Positions 16,461 to 23,951 of a DNA stretch of 64,000 nt are shown piece by piece. Position numbers and translations under genes: made by a program. This stretch comes from Saprospirales bacterium (GTDB taxonomy: Bacteria; Bacteroidota; Bacteroidia; Chitinophagales; Saprospiraceae), in the NCBI GenBank assembly GCA_016703765.1, contig JADJBL010000027.1, positions 13,429-77,428 on the forward strand. The letters are read 5' to 3'. Numbering within the stretch: the first letter of the stretch is position 1; every line of letters starts with the position of its first letter. The notes beneath the pieces were generated by a model, which was given only the letters and a program-made list of their open reading frames with translations, was not told where the DNA came from and made no database searches.

Positions 16461-17284
16461 CTCTACGCCTTTCCTCTGGAATTGAACTTGCCTATACCGA
16501 AGAGGGCTCGGGCTCCCATACCATGCTGATGCTCCACGGTATGGGCAGCACGAGGGAGGCCTGGAGGAAATTAATAGCGGGATTGAAGGACCGCTACCGC
16601 TGTATCGCCATCGACCTGCCCAACTACGGTCAATCTTCCGATGGGGACTTTCCCTCTACGATGTCCTATTTCGCATCGGTAATCTGGGAGTTCCTGCAGG
16701 CGAAAGGCATCGACTCTGTGCAGCTCTGCGGTCATTCCATGGGAGGACAGATCGCCCTGGTCATGGCACTGCAACGGCCTTTTGCCGTGGAGAAGCTTTT
16801 TCTCTTCTCGCCGGCGGGGTTTGAAACCTTCGCTTCCCACGAGAAGCTGATCCTAAAGGGCTTTTACGCCGCTCCAAACATGATGGCGCTGAGCAAGGAC
16901 CAGATCCGGCAAAACTTCGAGGCAAATTTTTTCCAATTTCCGGCGGATGCCGAATTCATGGTGCAGGAGCGATACCGGCTTCAGCAAACCCCGCGCTACG
17001 AAAGCTATTGCAGGATGATCCCCAAATGCGCCTCGGGGATGCTGGACGAGCCGGTCCTCAAATTCCTCCCTTCTATTGCCGCCCCGGCGATGGTTTTCTT
17101 CGGGCTCCAGGACCAACTCATCCCCAACCGTCTGGTTCATCCCACCCAAACGACGAAACAAGTAGCCCAAAAAGGCGTTTCAAGAATGCCCATAGCCCGG
17201 CTCCATCTCCTCGATCGCTGCGGTCATTTTCCGCATTGGGAAAGGGTAGAGGAGGTGCTCACCTGGATGGGGAAGGAGATTTAA
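16454..17284 (+). CDS. Alpha/beta hydrolase (cytoplasmic), likely esterase/lipase
   Basis: 276 residues, no signal peptide. The catalytic triad is visible: Ser95 in LCGHSMGG, Asp in FFGLQDQLIPN and His in LDRCGHFPHWE. HGMGSTREAW forms the oxyanion region. It is clearly paralogous to the lipoprotein hydrolase at 21178: both share KYRCIAIDLPxYG-like, FSPAGFETF-like and DxLIPNR segments. The start is a TTG in a GAAAATTG repeat; no better ATG precedes it and the next in-frame Met would cut into the fold. It lies 11 bases before an acyl-CoA synthetase, which suggests it releases an acid that is then activated. Confidence 0.85.
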   Translation: MKTLRLSSGIELAYTEEGSGSHTMLMLHGMGSTREAWRKLIAGLKDRYRCIAIDLPNYGQSSDGDFPSTMSYFASVIWEFLQAKGIDSVQLCGHSMGGQIALVMALQRPFAVEKLFLFSPAGFETFASHEKLILKGFYAAPNMMALSKDQIRQNFEANFFQFPADAEFMVQERYRLQQTPRYESYCRMIPKCASGMLDEPVLKFLPSIAAPAMVFFGLQDQLIPNRLVHPTQTTKQVAQKGVSRMPIARLHLLDRCGHFPHWERVEEVLTWMGKEI

Positions 17285-17295
17285 TACTATAAAAA

Positions 17296-18789
17296 ATGAA
17301 CAATCCCGACTGGGCATCCAAATGGGCTTTATACAGTCCCGAGCGCGAGGCTTTCAAGGAATATGAAACCGGACGGGTCTGGACCTACGGCCAGATAAAC
17401 CGGGCGGCCAACCGCCTGGCCTTTGACCTGACGCGCGACCGCGGCCTGGCGAAGGGCGACCGCATTGCCGTGCTGGCGGAGAATTGCCTGGAATATATCC
17501 TGCTGTTTTCCGCCGCCCAGAAAACGGGGCTCGTACTCGTACCGCTCAATTACCGCCTGGCTACCGCCGAAATAGACTACCTGCTCGGCGCTTCCACCCC
17601 CAAGCTGGTCGTTTGCGAGCAAAAATTCATGCATCTGCTCGACCCTGCCCCTGCCTACGCCCGCATACCGCATCGATGGCCCCTGGAGGAATTGTCCGCC
17701 TGGTGCGATACGGATGCAAAGGAAATCGAGGACTTTCCCAGCGTGATTCCCGGGGAGGACGACCCGATTTTTATCCTTTTCACCTCCGGCACGACCGGTT
17801 TTCCGAAGGGCGCCCTGTACACCCACAAGATGTTGTTCTGGAATAGCATCAATACGGCCATGAGCCTGATCCTGAACACAGAGAGCAGGACCATCAACAT
17901 CATGCCGCCCTTTCACACGGGGGGCTGGAACGTCTTCACCACCCCGTTTTTCCACCACGGCGCCTACATGGTGCTGATGAAAAAATTCGAGCCGGAGGCC
18001 TTGCTGTCCCTGCTGCAAAGCGAGCGCGCCACCCTTTTCATGGGGGTGCCCACGATGCTAAAAATGATCGCAGAAATGCCCGGCTTTGAAGCGGCTGATT
18101 TCTCTTCCCTCCATTACATCATCGTCGGCGGGGAGTCCATGCCGATTCCGCTGATCGAGCGTTGGCACGCCAAAGGAGTACCCATCCGCCAGGGTTACGG
18201 CCTGACCGAGGTGGGGCCAAATCTCACTTCGCTGCACCAGCGCGATGCCATCCGCAAAAAAGGCTCGATCGGCCGCCCCAACTTTTACGTCCGCATCCGC
18301 ATCGCCGACCCGGAATCGGGCGCCGAAATGCCCCCCAACCAGGCGGGAGAACTACTCCTCCAGGGACCTATGATGACGCCGGGTTATTGGAAAAACGAAG
18401 AAGCGACCCGCAGCGCCATCGTGGACGGCTGGTTTCATACCGGCGATATGGTGGTGCAGGATGAAGAAGGATATCTCTATGTAGTCGATCGGATCAAAAA
18501 TATGTTCATCTCGGGCGGCGAAAATGTGTACCCCGCCGAGGTGGAGCGAGTGCTGCTTCAGCATCCGGGGGTCGCCGAAGCCTGTGTGGTGGGCATACCC
18601 CACGAAAAATGGGGGGAGGTGGGCCGCGCCTTCATCGTAAAAAAAGACCCCGGATTGACGGAATCTGCGCTCCTGGATTTTTGCCAGGGGAAGATCGCCA
18701 AATTCAAGATACCCAAGTCGGTCGTGTTTTTGGAGGAGCTTCCGAAGAACGATACAGGGAAGATCAACAGATTGGCTTTAAAGAATTGA
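17296..18789 (+). CDS. Acyl-CoA synthetase (AMP-forming), FadD-like
   Basis: 497 residues of the ANL superfamily. Activates a carboxylic acid, probably a medium or long-chain fatty acid, to its CoA ester. Seen: the P-loop LFTSGTTGFPKGALYTH, PPFHTGGWNV, GYGLTEVGPN, WFHTGDMVVQDEEGYLYVVDR, KNMFISGGENVYPAEVE and the C-terminal lysine in LPKNDTGKINRLAL. It is much shorter than Acs and lacks its N-terminal domain. The exact chain length cannot be told. It follows the hydrolase by 11 bases, and a perfect 35-base palindrome after the stop suggests that this transcript ends here, at least in part. Confidence 0.92.
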   Translation: MNNPDWASKWALYSPEREAFKEYETGRVWTYGQINRAANRLAFDLTRDRGLAKGDRIAVLAENCLEYILLFSAAQKTGLVLVPLNYRLATAEIDYLLGASTPKLVVCEQKFMHLLDPAPAYARIPHRWPLEELSAWCDTDAKEIEDFPSVIPGEDDPIFILFTSGTTGFPKGALYTHKMLFWNSINTAMSLILNTESRTINIMPPFHTGGWNVFTTPFFHHGAYMVLMKKFEPEALLSLLQSERATLFMGVPTMLKMIAEMPGFEAADFSSLHYIIVGGESMPIPLIERWHAKGVPIRQGYGLTEVGPNLTSLHQRDAIRKKGSIGRPNFYVRIRIADPESGAEMPPNQAGELLLQGPMMTPGYWKNEEATRSAIVDGWFHTGDMVVQDEEGYLYVVDRIKNMFISGGENVYPAEVERVLLQHPGVAEACVVGIPHEKWGEVGRAFIVKKDPGLTESALLDFCQGKIAKFKIPKSVVFLEELPKNDTGKINRLALKN

Positions 18790-18791
18790 AT

Positions 18792-18838
18792 TGACAGATG
18801 CGCGGCCGCCGGCCGCGCATCTGTCAGACCTTTAATTT
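18792..18838 (+). terminator. Perfect 17+1+17 palindrome with a following T run
   Basis: TGACAGATGCGCGGCCG and its exact reverse complement flank a single C (18792-18826). CTTTAATTTTTTC follows, so it should act as a strong terminator after the acyl-CoA synthetase gene. Confidence 0.85.
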
Positions 18839-18861
18839 TTTCATTTAATAATCAACAACGT

Positions 18862-19494
18862 ATGAAATCACTCAAATTTCTTTTGATTTGCACCGCCCTG
18901 GTAGGTTTTTCCACGAGCTGGCAGTCCTGCAAGGACGATGAACCGACCTGCACGGACGGTATTCAGAACGGCACGGAAGTCGGCGTCGACTGCGGCGGCC
19001 CCTGTGCTGCTTGTCCCTCCTGTACGGATGGAGTTCAGAATGGCGAAGAGACGGGCGTAGACTGTGGCGGTCCCGATTGCGACCCCTGCTATACGGGTAT
19101 TGAAAACACGAAATGGCAATCTTCCGGCGCCAACGTCGCGCCCCTCCTGGTGGCCATTTTCAACACCGATTCTATCTACGCCCAGTTCAACGGCGACCAC
19201 ACCTACGTGGTGGAGCAGTACGACAATGTCGGCGCCAAGGTAGAATTGACCGGCACCTACACTCAGGCCGTGTCCTCCGTGGCCGACATCTGGACGATCG
19301 TCATCAACCAGACCACGCCTACGGCCATCACCGCCGAAGGGATCTTCCAGATCACCGCCGATACGATGAAGTACGAGATCGTGCAGACCAATCCGCCCGC
19401 AGGCACCGCCCCGACTCCCGAACTGGGCTTCGGCAGCACGAACGCAGGAGCGCTCGGAACGGCAAATGTGCAGACGTATGTGAGGATTGATTAG
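18862..19494 (+). CDS. Predicted surface lipoprotein with two Cys-rich CTDGIQNG repeats
   Basis: 210 residues. Signal peptide 1-22 ends SWQSCKDDE: the Cys would be lipidated and the following KDDE resembles the lipoprotein export signal known from Capnocytophaga, which sends lipoproteins to the outside of the outer membrane. Two tandem Cys-rich units follow ([17 protein letters not shown] and [17 protein letters not shown], about residues 31-76), a motif often seen in Bacteroidota surface proteins. Residues 80-210 form a lipocalin-like beta-rich domain ([12 protein letters not shown]...[12 protein letters not shown]...GTYTQ). Function unknown. Its stop codon TAG (19492-19494) lies in a palindromic repeat. 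Confidence 0.78.
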   Translation: MKSLKFLLICTALVGFSTSWQSCKDDEPTCTDGIQNGTEVGVDCGGPCAACPSCTDGVQNGEETGVDCGGPDCDPCYTGIENTKWQSSGANVAPLLVAIFNTDSIYAQFNGDHTYVVEQYDNVGAKVELTGTYTQAVSSVADIWTIVINQTTPTAITAEGIFQITADTMKYEIVQTNPPAGTAPTPELGFGSTNAGALGTANVQTYVRID

Positions 19495-19582
19495 TGACTG
19501 GTGATTAGTGACTGGTGATTAGTGACTGGTGATTAGTGACTGAGTAAAATACCAGTCACTAGTCACCAATCACTAGTCACTA
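19489..19582. repeat. TGACTAGTGA palindromic element, copy B
   Basis: Four direct copies of GATTAGTGACTGGT form the left arm (19489-19542). An AGTAAAATA loop follows, then a shorter right arm (19551-19581) of CCAGTCACTAGTCACC and ATCACTAGTCAC. The lipoprotein gene stops within the first copy as GAT TAG TGA, an in-frame double stop. The left arm is about twice as long as the right. Confidence 0.9.
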
Positions 19583-19596
19583 TAAAAAAGCTTCGA

Positions 19597-21162
19597 ATGA
19601 TGAAATACCTACGCCTCTTAATCCTGCTCCTCACGCTGCCCCTTCCGGTCCTCTCCCAGGCCCCTGCTTTCTTCGGCCTGTTGGAGCAGAAATTGCCGGA
19701 AAGACCGGAGAAGGAGTTTCAATTCCTGGCTTATTACTACAACCACGGGATGTTCACCAATATGTACCCGGAGAACGACTTCCTGAAGGGGCAGATCATC
19801 GGGCGATTATATGGACAGAATACCACCACGACCAGCGATTCGCTGCGGCCTTTCTTTTTCGAACAAAGGCTGTTGCCCTTCCTGATCTACCAGCCCAAAT
19901 TGTTCGACGGCAGGGCCATTCTCCGGGCTTCTTTTGAGATCGACTGGACCTGGGGAGATGTATCTTACGGCGTGGGCGGGAATTTCGGTTCGGCCGTTTC
20001 TTCGGATCAGGTGAATATTCAAACCCAGAACGTGGAACTGGAGCTCATCCCCGCCAAAGGCTGGGCGGTCAATCTGGGCCTTCAGCGCATGTACGATACC
20101 CCCTTCAATCCCTATCGGAGCTTCTTCGACCAGTTGACCACTACCGGCTACCGGTTGATGTACTGGGGTACCGATGGGGTGGGCATTAACCTGCGCCGCG
20201 ACGGCGATTTCGGGAGATGGAAGCTGGGGTATTACCAGCTCTATGAAAACAATGTGGAGGAAAACGACGACGTCACCCTCATGGAGGCTACCTATATCCA
20301 GCACCTGGGCATGGCCCTGGACTGGGGCGGCTCGGCCTATTACGTGCGCGACCGGGCAAACGGCGAGGGCGGTCCCTCCGTGCTCGGGCAAGGGCTCAAC
20401 AGCATCCTCACCGGCTACAACGGCACCTACCGATTTCCCTTCGGGGCGGACCCCTACAAGGCGGATGTCGCCTGGCTGGGCACGTTTTTCGGATACAACA
20501 GCCAATATATGATGAGCCCCTGGTTTGCCAACGGGTTTGTCAACGTCAATGTGGGCTCTGCCAGGTCGTATACCGGCAATCTGGTGAAAAGAGATATTTC
20601 GATCCTCGGCCTGGGCGCCAACCTGAGAGCCGGCTATCGTTACGGACAGACGCCGAACGATGCGTTGATCGTCGATCTGCTCTACACCAGCGGCGACCGC
20701 AACGGCGCCTCCGATGACAAATACGCAGGCGTCCTGACGGGAAATATGTGGGGCACACCCGCGGCGCTGTATATCAGCCATGGGGGGTATTTGCTCTTTC
20801 CCCACGCCAATGTGGTCAACCGTTATATTTCAGCCGTCACGGATATTTCCAACCTGGGCTACGGCATCCTGGGCGGCACCCTCAACCTGAGCAGGGATTT
20901 CGTGCCCAACAAATTGCAGGGCAAACTCGGCACGGCCATGGCCTGGAGTAATGTGAAGCCCACGGGAGGCGGGGATTTTATGGGAGTGGAGGCCAACGGA
21001 AAAGTGGCCTACCAGTTCGGGCCCTTCATGAGCGTCGAATTGCACGGCGCCTATCTCTGGCTGGGCGATTTTTTTGACAGTCCCAGCGTGAATGGCGGCT
21101 TTGAACAACGCCCGGTGGATCCGTTTACCGCATTTTTGGCCTTCAAGTGGTTGATGTTCTAA
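19597..21162 (+). CDS. Outer-membrane beta-barrel protein, unknown substrate
   Basis: 521 residues. The signal peptide ends at LPVLSQA (about residue 21). The rest is rich in Gly, Tyr, Phe and Trp with regularly alternating strands (VELELIPAKGWAVNLGLQ, WKLGYYQLYENN, MALDWGGSAYYVRDR), ending AFLAFKWLMF with a terminal Phe as outer-membrane barrels do. The length would allow about 16-18 strands, comparable with alginate-export or hydrocarbon porins; no family is assigned. It lies between a surface lipoprotein and a lipoprotein hydrolase on the same strand and is only 15 bases before the latter, so it may carry the substrate or product of those proteins. Confidence 0.72.
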   Translation: MMKYLRLLILLLTLPLPVLSQAPAFFGLLEQKLPERPEKEFQFLAYYYNHGMFTNMYPENDFLKGQIIGRLYGQNTTTTSDSLRPFFFEQRLLPFLIYQPKLFDGRAILRASFEIDWTWGDVSYGVGGNFGSAVSSDQVNIQTQNVELELIPAKGWAVNLGLQRMYDTPFNPYRSFFDQLTTTGYRLMYWGTDGVGINLRRDGDFGRWKLGYYQLYENNVEENDDVTLMEATYIQHLGMALDWGGSAYYVRDRANGEGGPSVLGQGLNSILTGYNGTYRFPFGADPYKADVAWLGTFFGYNSQYMMSPWFANGFVNVNVGSARSYTGNLVKRDISILGLGANLRAGYRYGQTPNDALIVDLLYTSGDRNGASDDKYAGVLTGNMWGTPAALYISHGGYLLFPHANVVNRYISAVTDISNLGYGILGGTLNLSRDFVPNKLQGKLGTAMAWSNVKPTGGGDFMGVEANGKVAYQFGPFMSVELHGAYLWLGDFFDSPSVNGGFEQRPVDPFTAFLAFKWLMF

Positions 21163-21177
21163 ATAAATTCAGAAAAC

Positions 21178-22119
21178 ATGAGACGAATACTTTGGCTCAG
21201 TCTGATCCTTTTATCGGCCGCCTGCGGCGTTCAAAAAGAGTTGAAGCCAATACAGCGCTTCGAAGAACTATCTTACCCATACGAGGTTAAGAAGGCCCTT
21301 CTGTCCGGTGGGATCGAGGTGGCTTATGTGGACGAGGGAAAGGGCGTGCAGACCCTGCTGTTCATACACGGGCTGGGCAGCTATTTGCCCGCCTGGAAGA
21401 AGAATATCGAAGGTTTGAAGGACAAATACCGCTGTATCGCCATCGACCTGCCCGGGTATGGCAAGAGCAGCAAGGGCGAGTATTCGGGGAGCATGCGGTT
21501 TTATTCCGAAATCGTAGCAGAGTTGATCGATAAACTGAAATTGGGAAGTGTCACCCTTGCGGGGCATTCCATGGGGGGCCAAATTTCCATCATCACCGCG
21601 CTGGCCTATCCCGACAAGGTGGACAAGCTGGTGCTCATGGCCCCCGCCGGCTTTGAAACTTTTACCAAGGGTCAGAAACAATGGTTTCGGGAGGTCATGA
21701 CCGCCAACCTCGTGAAATTGACCACGGTGGAGCAGATCAAATCCAACCTGGCCTACAACTTCTACCGCATGCCGAAAGACGCCCGATTCATGATCACCGA
21801 CCGGATCGACATGCGAGGCGCGGAGGATTTCGAGGCATATTGCTACATCATTCCCCAATGCGTGCAGGGCATGGTCGATGACCCGGTCTACGAGTTTCTT
21901 CCCAAAATCACACAACCTACCCTGATCATTTTTGGCGAAAACGACAACCTGATCCCCAACCGCTACCTCAATCCGGGAAAGACCGGGACGATTGCCCGCA
22001 AAGGAGCGGAGCGCATTCCAAATGCCACGCTGCATTTGCTTCCCAAGACGGGGCATTTTGTGCAGTTTGAAAAAGCGGCTGAGGTGAATGGGCTGATGGC
22101 GGAGTTTTTGGAACACTGA
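21178..22119 (+). CDS. Alpha/beta hydrolase lipoprotein
   Basis: 313 residues. A signal peptide with lipobox LSAACG places it as a lipoprotein (Cys18, no export signal after the Cys, so probably periplasm-facing). Catalytic Ser131 in LAGHSMGG, Asp in IFGENDNLIPN and His in LPKTGHFVQFE are all present. It is a paralogue of the cytoplasmic enzyme at 16454; conserved stretches include YRCIAIDLPGYGKSS and PAGFETF. Because the two enzymes share a cluster but differ in location, they may act one after the other on an imported ester. Confidence 0.86.
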   Translation: MRRILWLSLILLSAACGVQKELKPIQRFEELSYPYEVKKALLSGGIEVAYVDEGKGVQTLLFIHGLGSYLPAWKKNIEGLKDKYRCIAIDLPGYGKSSKGEYSGSMRFYSEIVAELIDKLKLGSVTLAGHSMGGQISIITALAYPDKVDKLVLMAPAGFETFTKGQKQWFREVMTANLVKLTTVEQIKSNLAYNFYRMPKDARFMITDRIDMRGAEDFEAYCYIIPQCVQGMVDDPVYEFLPKITQPTLIIFGENDNLIPNRYLNPGKTGTIARKGAERIPNATLHLLPKTGHFVQFEKAAEVNGLMAEFLEH

Positions 22120-22167
22120 AAACTATTCCTAACTTGCGCCCAATTCGCTTCACCCTAACAAACGGCC

Positions 22168-23283
22168 ATGCGGAAAACCATTTTTGTGGCGGCAACGGGT
22201 CAGCACGTCGGAAAAACCACTTCCACGCTCGGCCTGGTCGCCAATCTGAAAGAAATGGGGATCAACGTGGGGTATTGCAAACCAGTTGGCCAGCAGCACA
22301 TCACGATAGATGGCATGACGGCGGATAAAGACGCCGTGCTCTTCGCAGAAGTGCTCGGTTTCAATCTGGACCCCGTGCTCCATAGTCCGGTCATCCTGGG
22401 CGACGGGGTGACTGCGGAGTATATCGACGATCCTTCCCGTTTTGATTTCAAAAAACGCATCCAATACGCTTCCTCCGAGCTGTCGCGCCTGCACGATGTC
22501 GTCGTGTACGAAGGCACAGGCCATCCCGGGGTGGGGAGCGTGGTTGACCTTTCCAACGCCGACGTGGCCCAGCAGCTCAACTCCTCGGTGATCATGATTG
22601 CGGAAGGGGGGATCGGCAGCACGATCGACCGCCTGGCCATGTGCATTTCCATGTTTCGCGAGAAAAAAGTGCCTATAATCGGGGTGATCGTCAACAAAGT
22701 GCTTCCGGAAAAGCTCGACAAGATATCCCATTACCTGGGCAAGCGCTTCGGCCAGATGGGCCTCCCGCTGTTCGGGGCATTGCCCTTCGATCAATCCCTT
22801 TCTTTCCCGATCATGGAAGCGGTCAAGCAGGCTGTAAGAGGGCATGCGGTCTTTAACGAGGACAAGATGGCCAACCGCGTGGAGGAGATCGTTTCCGGCT
22901 CGCTCATCGGCACGGAGGAGTTGAAAACCTTCCGGAACGTGTTGCTGGTGGTGAGCCATAAAAGGGTGGAAGAAGCCATCGGCAAAATAAAGTGGATCAC
23001 CGCCGCCAAGGGTTTGAAGGAGTCGCCCCTGTCGGGCATCATCGTCACCGGCGACGGCCTCCACGAATTTCCCGTCGTGCATTCCAACATCAGCGTCGAT
23101 TATTTTACGGACCACGAGATCCCGGTGATCACCACGGCCCTCGACACCCTTGGCTCCGTCATCAAAATCAGCCGCATCGAGGTGAAGATTAACAACCGCA
23201 CCCCCTGGAAGGTGCAGCGGGCAATTGAGCTCATCAAAGAGCATATTCCTTTGGAAAAGCTGTTGGGGATTGAAGGGGATTGA
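22168..23283 (+). CDS. P-loop ATPase with DRTGG domain (N-terminal phosphotransacetylase-like)
   Basis: 371 residues. The N-terminal BioD/CobB-like NTPase has the P-loop ATGQHVGKTTS, then VGYCKPVGQ and VVYEGTGHPGVGSVVDLSNAD. Residues about 235-340 are a DRTGG domain (TFRNVLLVVSHKRVEEAI, SGIIVTGD). This pair of domains equals the regulatory N-terminus of long phosphate acetyltransferases (Pta), without the catalytic part. Stand-alone forms are known but their role is unclear; sensing of acetyl-CoA or acetyl-phosphate metabolism is inference. It overlaps the intergenic region of the next gene by only 2 bases of spacing. Confidence 0.85.
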   Translation: MRKTIFVAATGQHVGKTTSTLGLVANLKEMGINVGYCKPVGQQHITIDGMTADKDAVLFAEVLGFNLDPVLHSPVILGDGVTAEYIDDPSRFDFKKRIQYASSELSRLHDVVVYEGTGHPGVGSVVDLSNADVAQQLNSSVIMIAEGGIGSTIDRLAMCISMFREKKVPIIGVIVNKVLPEKLDKISHYLGKRFGQMGLPLFGALPFDQSLSFPIMEAVKQAVRGHAVFNEDKMANRVEEIVSGSLIGTEELKTFRNVLLVVSHKRVEEAIGKIKWITAAKGLKESPLSGIIVTGDGLHEFPVVHSNISVDYFTDHEIPVITTALDTLGSVIKISRIEVKINNRTPWKVQRAIELIKEHIPLEKLLGIEGD

Positions 23284-23285
23284 AT

Positions 23286-23804
23286 ATGAAACGAATCGGC
23301 CTGCTTTCCGACACCCACGGGTACCTGCACCCGGGCATTCTGCCCCACTTTGACGCCTGCGACGAGGTTTGGCATGCGGGAGATATCGGGTCGTCGGAGC
23401 TGGCGGACCAGCTGGAGGCCTTCCGGCCCTTGCGGGCAGTTTACGGCAATATCGACGGGCAACCCTTGCGGGTTCGCTATCAGGAGGACCTGCATTTCAA
23501 CTGCGAGGGCTTGAAAGTGTATATGACCCATATCGGAGGCTATCCCGGCAAATACCCCGCGCGGATCAAAAAAGCGCTCACCATGGAGCGGCCGGGTTTG
23601 TTCATCTGCGGTCATTCCCACATTTTGAAGATCATGCCCGATCCCGGTTTTTCCTTGCTCCATATCAATCCCGGCGCTTGCGGGAGGGAGGGTTTTCACA
23701 AGGTGTGCACGGTGGTGCGGTTTGGCGTGGAAGACGGGCGGGTCAAAGAATTGGAGGTGATCGAGCTGGGCCTCAGGGGCCGGCTGCCGGAAGAAATGAT
23801 ATAA
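23286..23804 (+). CDS. YfcE/MJ0936-type metallophosphoesterase
   Basis: 172 residues. Metal-binding motifs of the calcineurin-like family are in order: LLSDTHG (DxH), WHAGDIGS (GD), VYGNIDG (GNxD), MTHIGGYPG (H) and ICGHSHI (GHSH). Family members hydrolyse phosphodiesters; physiological substrates are uncertain. The ATG at 23286 is 3 bases after the stop of the Pta-like gene, so the two are surely co-transcribed. The frame also opens from a TTG at 23280. Confidence 0.92.
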   Translation: MKRIGLLSDTHGYLHPGILPHFDACDEVWHAGDIGSSELADQLEAFRPLRAVYGNIDGQPLRVRYQEDLHFNCEGLKVYMTHIGGYPGKYPARIKKALTMERPGLFICGHSHILKIMPDPGFSLLHINPGACGREGFHKVCTVVRFGVEDGRVKELEVIELGLRGRLPEEMI

Positions 23805-23852
23805 TGATTTTTAATATCTCAGGTTAAGTCTTACTTTAAAGAATACTTTCTA

Positions 23853-23860
23853 TAAATTTG
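23853..23860 (+). promoter_or_regulatory. Candidate -7 box upstream of the giant surface-protein gene
   Basis: TAAATTTG matches TAnnTTTG; a clear -33 TTTG is not seen 17-23 bases upstream. The start codon is 92 bases downstream, leaving a fairly long leader. Confidence 0.4.
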
Positions 23861-23951
23861 CAAGGCATTCTTTTGTCTTAGACCGTTTTTTTGCGCTAAA
23901 GCCCATTCCCTGCGGGGTTTGAGGTATAACTAACAAATTAATCTCATAAAC

